NCBI RefSeq assembly: GCF_050937815.1
Contig: NZ_JACDIJ010000001.1
Coordinates: 620,001-684,000, forward strand
DNA: 64,000 nucleotides
Direction of reading: 5' to 3'
Source: Treponema_C sp050937815
GTDB lineage: Bacteria > Spirochaetota > Spirochaetia > Treponematales > Treponemataceae
Shown: piece by piece, positions 25,524 to 33,922 of the stretch
Numbering within the stretch: position 1 is the first letter of the stretch
Layout of the letters: each line of letters begins with the position of its first letter
Translations under genes and position numbers: made by a program
Notes under the pieces: model-generated
Told to the model about the DNA's origin: nothing
The model's input: only the letters and a program-made list of their open reading frames with translations
Database searches by the model: none

Positions 25524-26435
25524 TTACAGGTCTTCCGTTTCTTCTGCGGGATTTTTTCTGTAAAGCCTATCTTTTACCACATAGCCTTTTTCATCGCAGG
25601 TTCCGTAATAATCAAAAAAACCTTTATCGATTGCAATAGGAAGCCATACCCTATAATCAACCGACATTTTTAAAAACGGCAGTCGTTTTACACTTGCCCA
25701 AAAGGGGCGGTTTAATTCGGTTTCCTTTATGCAGCCCGTATATTTGGATGTCACATATATATGGCAACGAAAATTTTTTCCGGGCATCGAAAAGTTTAAA
25801 CGCCCCTGATAACTCGGCTGCTCAACCGATAATCCCGTTTCCGTATATACGCTTTTTTTACACACTTCAACGGCATTTTCCTGCTCTTGTAACAAAGATA
25901 TAGGGCCGGAAACCTTTCCCGACCCCTTTTCTTTATATTTGCGCTCAACAAGCAAAACTTGATTTTTATTATTTAAAACAAAGCACAATACAAACGTTTT
26001 ATCCGGCCGCCAATCGGTCCATAGATCGTCGAGTTTTTCATCGACCTTTTCTTCCGGTTTTACAAGCAAGTCGGGATGATCCGAAAAAAAACAGTCGTCG
26101 CATGTATTTTCATCAACGGTTAAAATCTGTGTAATCGAAAGTTCTTTGCCGCATTTTCGGCATAAGCGGCTGAACGGCCACATCACAGCACGAAACACAA
26201 ATACGAAAACGGCAAGTATTGCCAAGCCGACAAAAGAAAAATACGGGTTATAATTTTTGTTTACAATCACGTATAAAAACAGCCAGTATAAAAACGCACA
26301 GGCAAACATTATCAGTACGGCTTTTCTTTTTTTGCGGCATATACCGCCCTTTTTTAGCTGATTAAAATAAACAAGAGCAAAAGCGACAAATAAAAAAATA
26401 TAATTATCGATTATAAAAGAAAGTATTTTTTCCAT
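25524..26435 (-). CDS. Membrane protein with zinc-ribbon and degenerate Nudix-like domain
   Basis: About 303 residues from ATG 26435 (an upstream ATG at 26471 lies in the neighbour's terminator). Three membrane segments (about 4-22, 35-58, 63-85), then a CxxC...CxxC zinc ribbon (RLCRKCGKE, TCDDCF) and a C-terminal domain resembling Nudix/MTH1-type hydrolases (FVLCFVLNNKNQVLLVERKY, GKVSGPISLL, ETGLSV). The Nudix box itself is broken: the REUxEE core reads CKKSVYTE, so hydrolysis is unlikely. Function unknown; perhaps a nucleotide-binding sensor. Confidence 0.7.
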   Translation of the reverse strand: MEKILSFIIDNYIFLFVAFALVYFNQLKKGGICRKKRKAVLIMFACAFLYWLFLYVIVNKNYNPYFSFVGLAILAVFVFVFRAVMWPFSRLCRKCGKELSITQILTVDENTCDDCFFSDHPDLLVKPEEKVDEKLDDLWTDWRPDKTFVLCFVLNNKNQVLLVERKYKEKGSGKVSGPISLLQEQENAVEVCKKSVYTETGLSVEQPSYQGRLNFSMPGKNFRCHIYVTSKYTGCIKETELNRPFWASVKRLPFLKMSVDYRVWLPIAIDKGFFDYYGTCDEKGYVVKDRLYRKNPAEETEDL

Positions 26436-26449
26436 ATGTATTTTTTTTA

Positions 26450-26490
26450 TAAAAGCAAAGGGCTGCCGCAAAACCGCTTCGGGCAGCCCT
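26450..26490 (-). terminator. Rho-independent terminator of larA
   Basis: AGGGCTGCC/GGCAGCCCT stem (26490 to 26482 and 26467 to 26459) followed on the minus strand by TTTGCTTTT. Located 10 nt after the larA stop codon. Confidence 0.75.
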
Positions 26491-26499
26491 CAAATACTG

Positions 26500-27771
26500 T
26501 TATTCAATAACCATTACCGAAACACCGTCGGGGATTGCGGTTACCGCAGCATCGGGATTTCCGCATATTTTTTCGGCAGTTTTCATAGCTTCGTCCAAAC
26601 TATGGGCGGGAATCATATGTAAATCCCGTATCAGTTGGTCGTCGGCATCCGAAACATAGATAACTTGAGCACGCTGTAAAATACGGATAAATATTTGCGT
26701 TTGCCATTGGTCGGACTGCGTTTCATTTCTTCCGCGGCTCATAAAAAGGTCGAGTGTTTTTTGAATATCCGGCTCATCCGCCATCTGATGATAAAAGCCT
26801 TCTCCGCCGTGCCCGTCATTCGACTTTGCAAGCATAATGATAACGCCGCCTTTTTTAACCGTCGCTTCGGCGGCAGTCATTCCCTTAACGGCTTGATATA
26901 TGTTTTGGTCAAGCGGGTAGCCGCCGTTTGTGGAAATAACGATATCGGCGGGTTTGGCATCTACTTTACAAAGTGAAGAAAGAAAATCGCAACCGGCTTT
27001 ATGCGCTTCTTTAAAATCGCCGGCGACCGCATAAATGGCTTCTTTTTTTTCATTAATGATAACATTAACGATAAATGCAAGTTTTGCATGAGCTGCCGCC
27101 CACATCATATCGTTATGAATCGGATTGTTTTCAAGAATACCGGTACGCGAATGCGAATCGGCAATAAATTCCGAACAGTGATTTGCAAGAACCGTTGTAC
27201 GGCTTGCAATACCGGGAAGAACGCTTTTGCGGCCGCCTGAAAAACCTGCAAAAAAGTGCGGTTCGATAAAACCTTCTGCAACTAAAAGGTCTGCATCGAT
27301 TGCAAGACGGTTTAATATACAATCGCCTCCGCTGGGAAGCGTACCGATATGCACCAAAGGCGACTTATCGCAATCATGTATGATAATTTTTTCGTTTTTA
27401 CAAATTTCTTCGCCGAACTTACTAACCAATTCTTCTTTTGTGGTTTCTCTATGACATCCGGTTGAAATAAGAATCGTAATATCGGCATCGGGATTTCCTT
27501 TACGGATTTCCGCAAGCATATGCGGTACAATCGCTTTGCTCGGAACGGGGCGCGTATGGTCGCTGGCAATGAGAACTACTTTATTTTTACCTTTTGCAAG
27601 CTCCGAAAGCCTTTGAGTACCTATCGGGTTTTTCAAAGCTTCGACAACAAGTTCATCTTGTGTTTTATCCGTTTTATAATGATGAAGATTGGAAACAAGG
27701 ATTCCTTTGATTCTTTCATCATTAATGTTGATTTTTAAAAACTCTTTTCCGTAGGGAAATGATAATTCCAT
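26500..27771 (-). CDS. larA: LarA-family nickel-pincer racemase/epimerase
   Basis: 423 residues, full length. LarA uses a nickel-pincer nucleotide to racemise lactate; relatives act on malate, gluconate and other 2-hydroxy acids. Catalytic and cofactor residues are present: DHTRPVPSKAI, His in STGCHRETT, His and Lys in EPHFFAGFSGGRKSVLPG and the later His in ANHCSEF. The cofactor genes larB, larC and larE are not in the window. It lies downstream of a KdgT-type transporter, with a terminator between, so a sugar-acid 2-epimerase role is as likely as lactate racemisation. Confidence 0.85.
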   Translation of the reverse strand: MELSFPYGKEFLKININDERIKGILVSNLHHYKTDKTQDELVVEALKNPIGTQRLSELAKGKNKVVLIASDHTRPVPSKAIVPHMLAEIRKGNPDADITILISTGCHRETTKEELVSKFGEEICKNEKIIIHDCDKSPLVHIGTLPSGGDCILNRLAIDADLLVAEGFIEPHFFAGFSGGRKSVLPGIASRTTVLANHCSEFIADSHSRTGILENNPIHNDMMWAAAHAKLAFIVNVIINEKKEAIYAVAGDFKEAHKAGCDFLSSLCKVDAKPADIVISTNGGYPLDQNIYQAVKGMTAAEATVKKGGVIIMLAKSNDGHGGEGFYHQMADEPDIQKTLDLFMSRGRNETQSDQWQTQIFIRILQRAQVIYVSDADDQLIRDLHMIPAHSLDEAMKTAEKICGNPDAAVTAIPDGVSVMVIE

Positions 27772-27860
27772 AATATCATCCTAAAAATTAAAATAAAATC
27801 CGTTGTTTTTGCGGCTTCTGCCGTTTTACCCCAAACACCGGCTTTAACTATGGTTACATA

Positions 27861-27907
27861 AAAAAGGGTGCCGCAAAAGCTTTACTGTCTTCGGGCACCG
27901 CTTTTTT
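27861..27907 (-). terminator. Terminator between kdgT and larA
   Basis: Minus-strand stem CGGTGCCCG with its partner GCGGCACC, followed by six T. It separates the transporter from larA, leaving larA with its own promoter or read-through. Confidence 0.8.
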
Positions 27908-27948
27908 ACAGGAAATGCACTGATGTGTATAACCTTTACGGCTATGTC

Positions 27949-28968
27949 TTAAGCATGTGCCGTTTCTTCTTCCGAAGCAAGAGGCACATCGTAATTGATA
28001 AGACCCTTTTTCTCTTCATATTTATACAATGCGTTAACGACAAAGGGCGTAACTATAGCCGTTACTATAACGGAGGCGGCACACTGAGCGGTTGCAGCAG
28101 CGGCATAAGGAGCCCATGTCGGATCGATAGCGGCTATAGCGGCGGGTGTCGCTACGGAATTTCCTGCCGAGGTACCGACTGCAGCACCGACGGCACAGCT
28201 TCTGCGGTTCTTTTTTCTAATCAACAATCTGTAAACGAAATATGATGTCAATCCCGTCCATACAACCGTAAGCAATCCGACGCCGATACCGGGCAAACCT
28301 GCCGTTACAAGGGTATTGAAATTCATACCCGCACCGAGCGGAAAGGCAAATAAAAAGATGGAAATAAGCATACCGGGCTTAAGGAAATCGCGCATTTTAT
28401 CGTCAAGATTTCCGAGAATCATACCCACAATAATGGGGAAAATGCATGCAAACAAAGCTTTTAAAGGAATGGTTGCAACACCGGCAAGCCCCATAAAGCA
28501 CATTTCGTAAAAGGGTCCGTCATTCGAGGATATTACCGCAATAGCACCCACATCCGTTTTATCGCCGTATTTTGTGGCAAGGGCAGTATATAAACCGCCG
28601 TTGGAGTTTGACATACAGCCGATAAGACCGAGCGGCGTCATTCCCAAAAAAACCGCACCGGGGCCGCCGATTTTAGCTAAGATAACACCGAGCGATACGC
28701 CGAACAACACTTTGCTTGTGTTAAGCACTATTCCCTTATAAAGAGCTTGTCCGGCACTCTTAAATTGAATTTGCGCTCCCGAACACAAAAATAGTACGGC
28801 AATAAGAGCACTTGCACCGTTTTTAAAAAGGGCCGTAGTAAAGCTCCCGATCTTTAAAAACTCCGGAAACAATGTGTTTACAACGACACCGAGAATCAAC
28901 GGGATAACCATCAAACCGCCGGGCACCTTGTTAATAGTGTCAAGAATCTTGACCTGACCGAGTTTCAT
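27949..28968 (-). CDS. kdgT: 2-keto-3-deoxygluconate permease family transporter
   Basis: 339 residues from ATG 28968, chosen because GGAGG lies just before it; an ATG four codons upstream overlaps that ribosome site. About ten membrane segments and the KdgT family pattern (VPGGLMVIPLILGVVVNTLFP, ALFLCSGAQIQF-like, LGLIGCMSNSNGGLYTALATKYGD, VGTSAGNSVATPAAIAAIDP). The family takes up 2-keto-3-deoxygluconate or related keto acids by proton symport, products of pectin or glycosaminoglycan breakdown. Confidence 0.92.
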   Translation of the reverse strand: MKLGQVKILDTINKVPGGLMVIPLILGVVVNTLFPEFLKIGSFTTALFKNGASALIAVLFLCSGAQIQFKSAGQALYKGIVLNTSKVLFGVSLGVILAKIGGPGAVFLGMTPLGLIGCMSNSNGGLYTALATKYGDKTDVGAIAVISSNDGPFYEMCFMGLAGVATIPLKALFACIFPIIVGMILGNLDDKMRDFLKPGMLISIFLFAFPLGAGMNFNTLVTAGLPGIGVGLLTVVWTGLTSYFVYRLLIRKKNRRSCAVGAAVGTSAGNSVATPAAIAAIDPTWAPYAAAATAQCAASVIVTAIVTPFVVNALYKYEEKKGLINYDVPLASEEETAHA

Positions 28969-29014
28969 ACCTACCTCCATAATTGCGGGTCAGAAATACT
29001 TATTGTAAGAATAG

Positions 29015-29042
29015 ATTATATCATCATATATAAATCTGTCAA
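29015..29042 (-). promoter_or_regulatory. Promoter of kdgT
   Basis: TTGACA (29042 to 29037), 16-nt spacer containing the palindrome TATATGATGATATA-like core, and TATAAT (29020 to 29015). The start codon is about 46 nt downstream with a normal ribosome site. Confidence 0.7.
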
Positions 29043-29068
29043 GAAAAACATAATTTTTCTCCGACCGC

Positions 29069-29097
29069 TTGACTTTTTTAACGGGCTTTGTTATATT
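29069..29097 (+). promoter_or_regulatory. Promoter of tRNA-Leu/tRNA-Gly (and possibly tig)
   Basis: TTGACT (29069-29074), 17-nt spacer, TATATT (29092-29097). No terminator is obvious between the tRNAs and tig, so the transcript may continue into the tig-clpPX genes. Confidence 0.65.
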
Positions 29098-29137
29098 AAT
29101 GAACGTTCGCAAGGTTGGGATTTCTGCTTGCTAAAGG

Positions 29138-29218
29138 GCGAGAGTGGTGAAATTGGCAGACACGCCGGATTTAGGTTCCGGTGCCCTAGGCATAAGGGTT
29201 CAAGTCCCTTCTCTCGCA
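29138..29218 (+). tRNA. tRNA-Leu (TAG)
   Basis: 81 nt with a long variable arm typical of leucine tRNAs; acceptor GCGAGAG/CTCTCGC, anticodon loop TTTAGGT with anticodon TAG. Confidence 0.96.
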
Positions 29219-29255
29219 TAGTCGTTTTTGACCGTGCGAAACGCTTGTTTTACTT

Positions 29256-29327
29256 GCGGGAATAGCTCAGTGGTAGAGCGCCACCTTGCCAAGGTGGATG
29301 TCGCGGGTCCGACTCCCGTTTCCCGCT
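29256..29327 (+). tRNA. tRNA-Gly (GCC)
   Basis: Acceptor GCGGGAA/TTCCCGC, anticodon stem CCACC/GGTGG with loop TTGCCAA (anticodon GCC), T-arm GCGGGTCCGACTCCCGT. Confidence 0.96.
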
Positions 29328-29456
29328 CGAAGCGAAAGGCGGTTCGGAGAAATCTGAATCGCTTTTTTTTTACCTCAGGGAACTTCTAAAACCTCAGTTT
29401 TTAAAGAGGCTCTTTATCTTATTGGGTTCCGGCAAAAGCCGGGCAAAGGAACCGTT

Positions 29457-30821
29457 GTGAATACTACAAAAAAAATCGAAAAACTTGAAAACTCGTCGGT
29501 AAAACTGACCGTAACAATTCCTCAAAAAGAAGTACAGGAAAACTACACGCAAATTATCAATAAATATGCAAAGACAATTCAGATTCCGGGCTTCCGCAAA
29601 GGAAAAGCCCCCGTATCGGTTTTGGAACGCAAATTCGGCGAAGCCCTTAAAGCGGATGCCGCCGCCGACATAATCGAAAAAGCGTTGGAAGAAATTTTCG
29701 ACGATATCGACAAAAACGACAAACCCAATCGCCCCCTGCCCTACGCTCAGCCGAAAATGGATGAAGTTCCGAAATTGGACACGGCAAGCGATTTGGTATT
29801 TTCCGTTACCTACGACATTATGCCCGAAGTAAAGGTATCCCATATCGACAGCGTTACAATAAAAGAGCCGCAGGTAAAAATCGGAGAGGCGGAATTGAAC
29901 GAAGAACTTGAAGCAATCCGCGAGCGCAATGCGATGGTTATCGACAAAAAAGACGGCGACGCAGCAGCAAAAGACGATATTGCGACGGTTGATTATTGGG
30001 AATGCGACGGCGACGGTAAAATGCTTGATAACACAAAACGCGAAGATTTTGTCTTTACAATCGGAAGCGGCCAAAATATCTACAAATTCGACGACGATAT
30101 AATCGGCATGAAAAAGGGCGATACCAAAACCCTGACCAAATCATGGGACAAGGATTTTGAAGACACAGAGCTTGCCGGTAAAACAAAAAAAATCGGTGTA
30201 ACGCTTAAAGCCCTTAAACTGCGAAACCTCCCCGATTTGGACGACGAATTGGCGCAGGACGTAAACGAAAAATACAAAACCCTTGCGGATATGAAAGCCG
30301 ATATAACAAAAAATCTTGAAACGGCCCTCGAAAACCGCCTGCGCGAAATTAAAGCAAATTCCCTGCTCGAACAATTGGTTGAAAAAAATCCGATTACCCT
30401 TCCCAAGTCCATGCTCGATGCGGAAATCGAAGCGCGCTGGCATATGATGGCTCAGCGTTTTCAAACAAGCCCCGAACAGCTTGAAAAGCTTGTTGCGGCT
30501 TCAGGGCAGACCAAGGAAGAAATGCTTAAACAGTGGGCCGGCGATTCGGAAAAAATGCTTAAAAGCCGCTTGATTGTCGAAAGTCTTTTAAAGGAACGCA
30601 ATATCACGGTTACCCCCGAAGATCTTGAAGCCGAATACGAAAAAATAGCCGGCGGAGCGAATATTTCCGTTGAAGAAGTAAAAAAACACTATGCGGATGC
30701 GTCGAAAAAAGAGTATCTTATAGATGATATGAAAGAACAAAAACTGTATGCGCAATTATTTGCCGAGGTAAAAATCACCAAAGGTGAAAAAACGGCGTTT
30801 GCGGATTTGTTCAAAAAATAA
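29457..30821 (+). CDS. tig: Trigger factor, ribosome-associated chaperone
   Basis: 454 residues from GTG 29457 (SD AAAGGAA). The ribosome-binding N-domain has the signature PGFRKGKAPVSVLE (about 43-56); a central PPIase FKBP-like domain (DDIATVDYWECDGDGKM, IIGMKKGDTKTL) and the C-terminal helical chaperone domain (IEARWHMMAQRFQTSPEQLEK) follow. It binds near the exit tunnel and folds new chains. The order tig-clpP-clpX is a classic conserved cluster. Confidence 0.97.
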   Translation: MNTTKKIEKLENSSVKLTVTIPQKEVQENYTQIINKYAKTIQIPGFRKGKAPVSVLERKFGEALKADAAADIIEKALEEIFDDIDKNDKPNRPLPYAQPKMDEVPKLDTASDLVFSVTYDIMPEVKVSHIDSVTIKEPQVKIGEAELNEELEAIRERNAMVIDKKDGDAAAKDDIATVDYWECDGDGKMLDNTKREDFVFTIGSGQNIYKFDDDIIGMKKGDTKTLTKSWDKDFEDTELAGKTKKIGVTLKALKLRNLPDLDDELAQDVNEKYKTLADMKADITKNLETALENRLREIKANSLLEQLVEKNPITLPKSMLDAEIEARWHMMAQRFQTSPEQLEKLVAASGQTKEEMLKQWAGDSEKMLKSRLIVESLLKERNITVTPEDLEAEYEKIAGGANISVEEVKKHYADASKKEYLIDDMKEQKLYAQLFAEVKITKGEKTAFADLFKK

Positions 30822-30841
30822 TTTCCTACTAAGGACTCGAT

Positions 30842-31453
30842 ATGAACGAAAAAATGAGCGGTTTTCTTCCTCACGTTATTGAACGAACGGGCAACAGCGA
30901 ACATTGGTATGATATTTATTCCCGTCTTTTAAAAGACCGTATTATTTTTGTTGACGGCGAAATTACCGATTTGACGGCCGACCTTGTGGTCGCCCAAATT
31001 CTCTTTTTGGAATCGGAAAACCCGGACAAAGATATCAGTATGTATATAAACAGTCCCGGAGGCTCGGTAACCGCGGGCCTTGCCGTCTATGATACTATGC
31101 AGTACGTTAAAAGCGATATTCAAACCATTTGCTTAGGACAAGCGGCAAGCATGGGAGCTATCTTATTGGCAGGCGGAACAAAGGGCAAGCGTTTTGCCCT
31201 TCCCTCATCGCGGATTATGATTCATCAGCCCTGGGGAGGCGCGCAGGGACAAGCTTCGGATATAGCAATTCAAGCAAAAGAAATCGTGCGTTTAAAAAAA
31301 CTGAGTATCGATTATTTCGCCTTTCACACGGGTAAAAAAGCCGATAAGGTTGCCGAAGATATGGAACGCGATTTTTATATGAGCGCTCAGGAAGCCCTCG
31401 ATTACGGTATTATCGACAGTGTTATGGCGGCAAGGAGAAAAAATAATGGCTAA
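30842..31453 (+). CDS. clpP: ATP-dependent Clp protease proteolytic subunit
   Basis: 203 residues; catalytic Ser in CLGQAASMGAILLAGG, His in SRIMIHQPWGG and Asp near residue 174 in the usual places. Starts 20 nt after tig with SD AAGGA. Forms the tetradecameric barrel that ClpX feeds. Confidence 0.97.
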   Translation: MNEKMSGFLPHVIERTGNSEHWYDIYSRLLKDRIIFVDGEITDLTADLVVAQILFLESENPDKDISMYINSPGGSVTAGLAVYDTMQYVKSDIQTICLGQAASMGAILLAGGTKGKRFALPSSRIMIHQPWGGAQGQASDIAIQAKEIVRLKKLSIDYFAFHTGKKADKVAEDMERDFYMSAQEALDYGIIDSVMAARRKNNG

Positions 31454-32705
31454 GTTCAAAAACGGTTTTTCTCAATCATGTTCTTTTTGCGGAAAGCCGG
31501 CAGCGGCAACACGGCGGTTAATAGCCGGACCGAACGATATTTTTATCTGCGATCAGTGTATTGCGGTATGTCAAACGGTTCTCGATGAGGAAAAAACAAC
31601 CCCGCAGCCGATTCAATTAAGTGAAGTTCCCACGCCGAAAGAATTTAAAGAGTATTTGGATCAGTATGTAGTCGGCCAGGATTATGCAAAAAAAGCTTTA
31701 TCGGTTGCCGTTTATAACCACTATAAAAGAATGTCGCTGCCTACACGAACCGACCGTTCAAACGACGATATACAAATCGAAAAATCCAATATTTTGCTTA
31801 TGGGGCCGACCGGTTCGGGAAAAACCCTTTTGGCAAAAACATTGGCGCAAAAGCTTAAAGTTCCTTTTGCGATTGCGGACGCAACAACTTTAACCGAGGC
31901 CGGCTATGTCGGCGAAGACGTTGAAAACGTCCTTTTAAAGCTTATAAATGCGGCAAACGGCAATATTGCGGCCGCCGAACGCGGTATTATCTTTATCGAC
32001 GAAATCGATAAAATATCGCGCCGCTCGGAAAACGTTTCGATTACGCGCGACGTGTCGGGCGAAGGCGTACAGCAAGCTTTGTTAAAAATTATCGAAGGCA
32101 CCCGGGCAAGCGTTCCGCCGCAAGGGGGCCGCAAGCACCCGAACCAGGAGCTTATCGATATAGATACGACAAATATACTTTTTATTTGCGGCGGCGCCTT
32201 TGTCGGGCTTGAAAAAATCGTTGAAGCGCGCATACACCAGCATACGATGGGCTTCGGGGCCGACGTCGATGCTTTTTCCGACGAACAGCGCTGTGAACTT
32301 TTAAATCAAACCAATCCCGACGATTTGGTAAAATTCGGTCTTATTCCGGAATTAATCGGAAGATTTCCCGTCAATGTCGCTCTTAAAGAGCTGACCCGTG
32401 AAGATTTGGTACGAATTTTAACAGAGCCGCGCAACGCAATAACAAAGCAGTTTCAAGCTTCTTTTGCGCTGGACAATGTAGAACTTGAATTTACCTCAGA
32501 GGCTATTAATGCGATAGCCGATCTTGCATGCAGTCAAAAAACCGGCGCACGAGGGCTTCGTTCAATCGTAGAAAAACTGCTTTTGGACAGTATGTATGAA
32601 GCTCCTTCTATAAGCGGCGCAAAAAAACTGCTTATTACACAGGATATGGTGCATAAAAAACATAATCCGGCTATCAGCCTTATCGGCGAACAAAAAACCG
32701 CATAG
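31446..32705 (+). CDS. clpX: ATP-dependent Clp protease ATP-binding subunit ClpX
   Basis: 419 residues from ATG 31446, 8 nt inside the end of clpP with SD AAGGAG. Zinc-binding domain (CSFCGKP and FICDQC), Walker A LMGPTGSGKT, pore loop GYVGED, Walker B GIIFIDEIDK, sensor and RGFS-like C-terminal parts (TGARGLRSIVEKLL). Recognises and unfolds substrates for ClpP. No clear terminator is seen downstream. Confidence 0.97.
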   Translation: MAKFKNGFSQSCSFCGKPAAATRRLIAGPNDIFICDQCIAVCQTVLDEEKTTPQPIQLSEVPTPKEFKEYLDQYVVGQDYAKKALSVAVYNHYKRMSLPTRTDRSNDDIQIEKSNILLMGPTGSGKTLLAKTLAQKLKVPFAIADATTLTEAGYVGEDVENVLLKLINAANGNIAAAERGIIFIDEIDKISRRSENVSITRDVSGEGVQQALLKIIEGTRASVPPQGGRKHPNQELIDIDTTNILFICGGAFVGLEKIVEARIHQHTMGFGADVDAFSDEQRCELLNQTNPDDLVKFGLIPELIGRFPVNVALKELTREDLVRILTEPRNAITKQFQASFALDNVELEFTSEAINAIADLACSQKTGARGLRSIVEKLLLDSMYEAPSISGAKKLLITQDMVHKKHNPAISLIGEQKTA

Positions 32706-32760
32706 TTAACCGGTGAAAAACTAAACGATTTTTAAAACAGTTCCGCCATATGCGGCCGTT

Positions 32761-33876
32761 TTAGCGCAGAGATTGTAAAAGCTCTATTGTTTTTTCGGCC
32801 GTTTTTTCCCATGAAAAACGCTTAACCCATTCAAGGCCGTTTTTTATAAGCCGCTCGCGTAATTTCGTATCGGTAAGCACCGCTTCTATTGCCGAAGCGC
32901 AGTCTTCAATATCGTCCGGATTAAAATACAGGGCGCAGTCGCCGGCAATTTCAGGCAGCGAACCGGCTTTGGCACAGGCAACAGGGACACCCGAAGCCAT
33001 AGCTTCTATCAGCGGCAAGCCTACCCCTTCCCCGACCGAAGGGAAAATACACGCTTCCGAACCCGAATAGAGTTCGGGAAAATCCTTGTGCGGAAAATAA
33101 CCGGTTATAAAAATATCACAGGCAAACTCGGAAGCGGCCGCTTCACGATGAATGCTTTCGGCATAGGGGTCTTCGCTTCCGGCTAAAACCAAGCGGTGCG
33201 GAAAGCCGGTTTTTTTCTTAAAAAGCGAAAAAGCGCGGATCAATTCAATATGTTTTTTTTCCGGTTTTGACAACCGCGATGCGTAAATAATGTAGGGTTT
33301 TTTAATCGCAAAGGGCTGAATGTTTACCATGTCCGAATCTATAAGGGGACGCTGATAAAACATACTGTGATCTATACCGTCATAAATAACTTCTATTTTT
33401 TCAGGCCGTATATTTATAGCGGCAAGATCTTTTCGTATGTATTGGCTGACGGCAATAATTTTTGAAGCCGAACGCAAAGAATAGCCGAGCAATTTTAAAG
33501 CCAATGTATCGTTTGAAGATTTGAACGTTTCCGAAAGTATATCGTGAATAACAACAACCGACGGCAGTTTAGGCATCCAATGTATTATTTTCGATCCGGC
33601 AGGAAAAAGCACGGCATCGTATTTTTTTTTCGCGGCAAACCGCTTCAAATAAAATATGTGCCACAATCTTTCGGCCATTAAACTGTCGGGAATTTGTATT
33701 CCGCTGTACGAACAACGCCCGTCGCCCGGATCAAAGGTATAGCGGTCGATTTCCGGCCCGAATAAATCATAGGTACAGTTTTTATCCAAAGGCAGATTTT
33801 TAACCAACGAAAGTACATATGAACCTGCCCCCGATCGACCGTGATCGCAGCCGAATACGTCTATTCCTATATTCAT
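32761..33876 (-). CDS. Glycosyltransferase family 4 (GT-B fold)
   Basis: 371 residues: N-terminal acceptor half with GAGSYVLSLVKNL, and a C-terminal donor half with the GT4 features KPYIIYASRLSKPEKKHIEL, ITGYFPHKDFPELYSGSEACIFPS and VGEGVGLPLIEAMASGVPVACA (EX7E motif). It would transfer a nucleotide-activated sugar, perhaps for surface glycans; the substrate is not visible. ATG 33876 lies 6 nt after an extended -10 box and 46 bp from the divergent helicase gene. Confidence 0.9.
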   Translation of the reverse strand: MNIGIDVFGCDHGRSGAGSYVLSLVKNLPLDKNCTYDLFGPEIDRYTFDPGDGRCSYSGIQIPDSLMAERLWHIFYLKRFAAKKKYDAVLFPAGSKIIHWMPKLPSVVVIHDILSETFKSSNDTLALKLLGYSLRSASKIIAVSQYIRKDLAAINIRPEKIEVIYDGIDHSMFYQRPLIDSDMVNIQPFAIKKPYIIYASRLSKPEKKHIELIRAFSLFKKKTGFPHRLVLAGSEDPYAESIHREAAASEFACDIFITGYFPHKDFPELYSGSEACIFPSVGEGVGLPLIEAMASGVPVACAKAGSLPEIAGDCALYFNPDDIEDCASAIEAVLTDTKLRERLIKNGLEWVKRFSWEKTAEKTIELLQSLR

Positions 33877-33882
33877 CGTTAT

Positions 33883-33915
33883 ATTATAGCATAGATTCGG
33901 TATGTGTGCTATACT
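33883..33915. promoter_or_regulatory. Two divergent extended -10 promoters, both leaderless type
   Basis: Minus strand: TG, one base, TATAAT (33891 to 33883), then 6 nt to ATG 33876. Plus strand: TG, one base, TATACT (33907-33915), then 7 nt to ATG 33923. Both elements fit into the 46-bp gap between the two start codons and neither gene has a ribosome site. Confidence 0.7.
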
Positions 33916-33922
33916 TTTTTTT

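Noticed and set aside
29394..30074. 226-codon minus ORF
   Set aside because: It is antisense to tig, whose family motifs are clear.
33902..33922. Upstream ATG for the DEAD-box helicase
   Set aside because: It lies upstream of the extended -10 box, so it would not be transcribed from that promoter.
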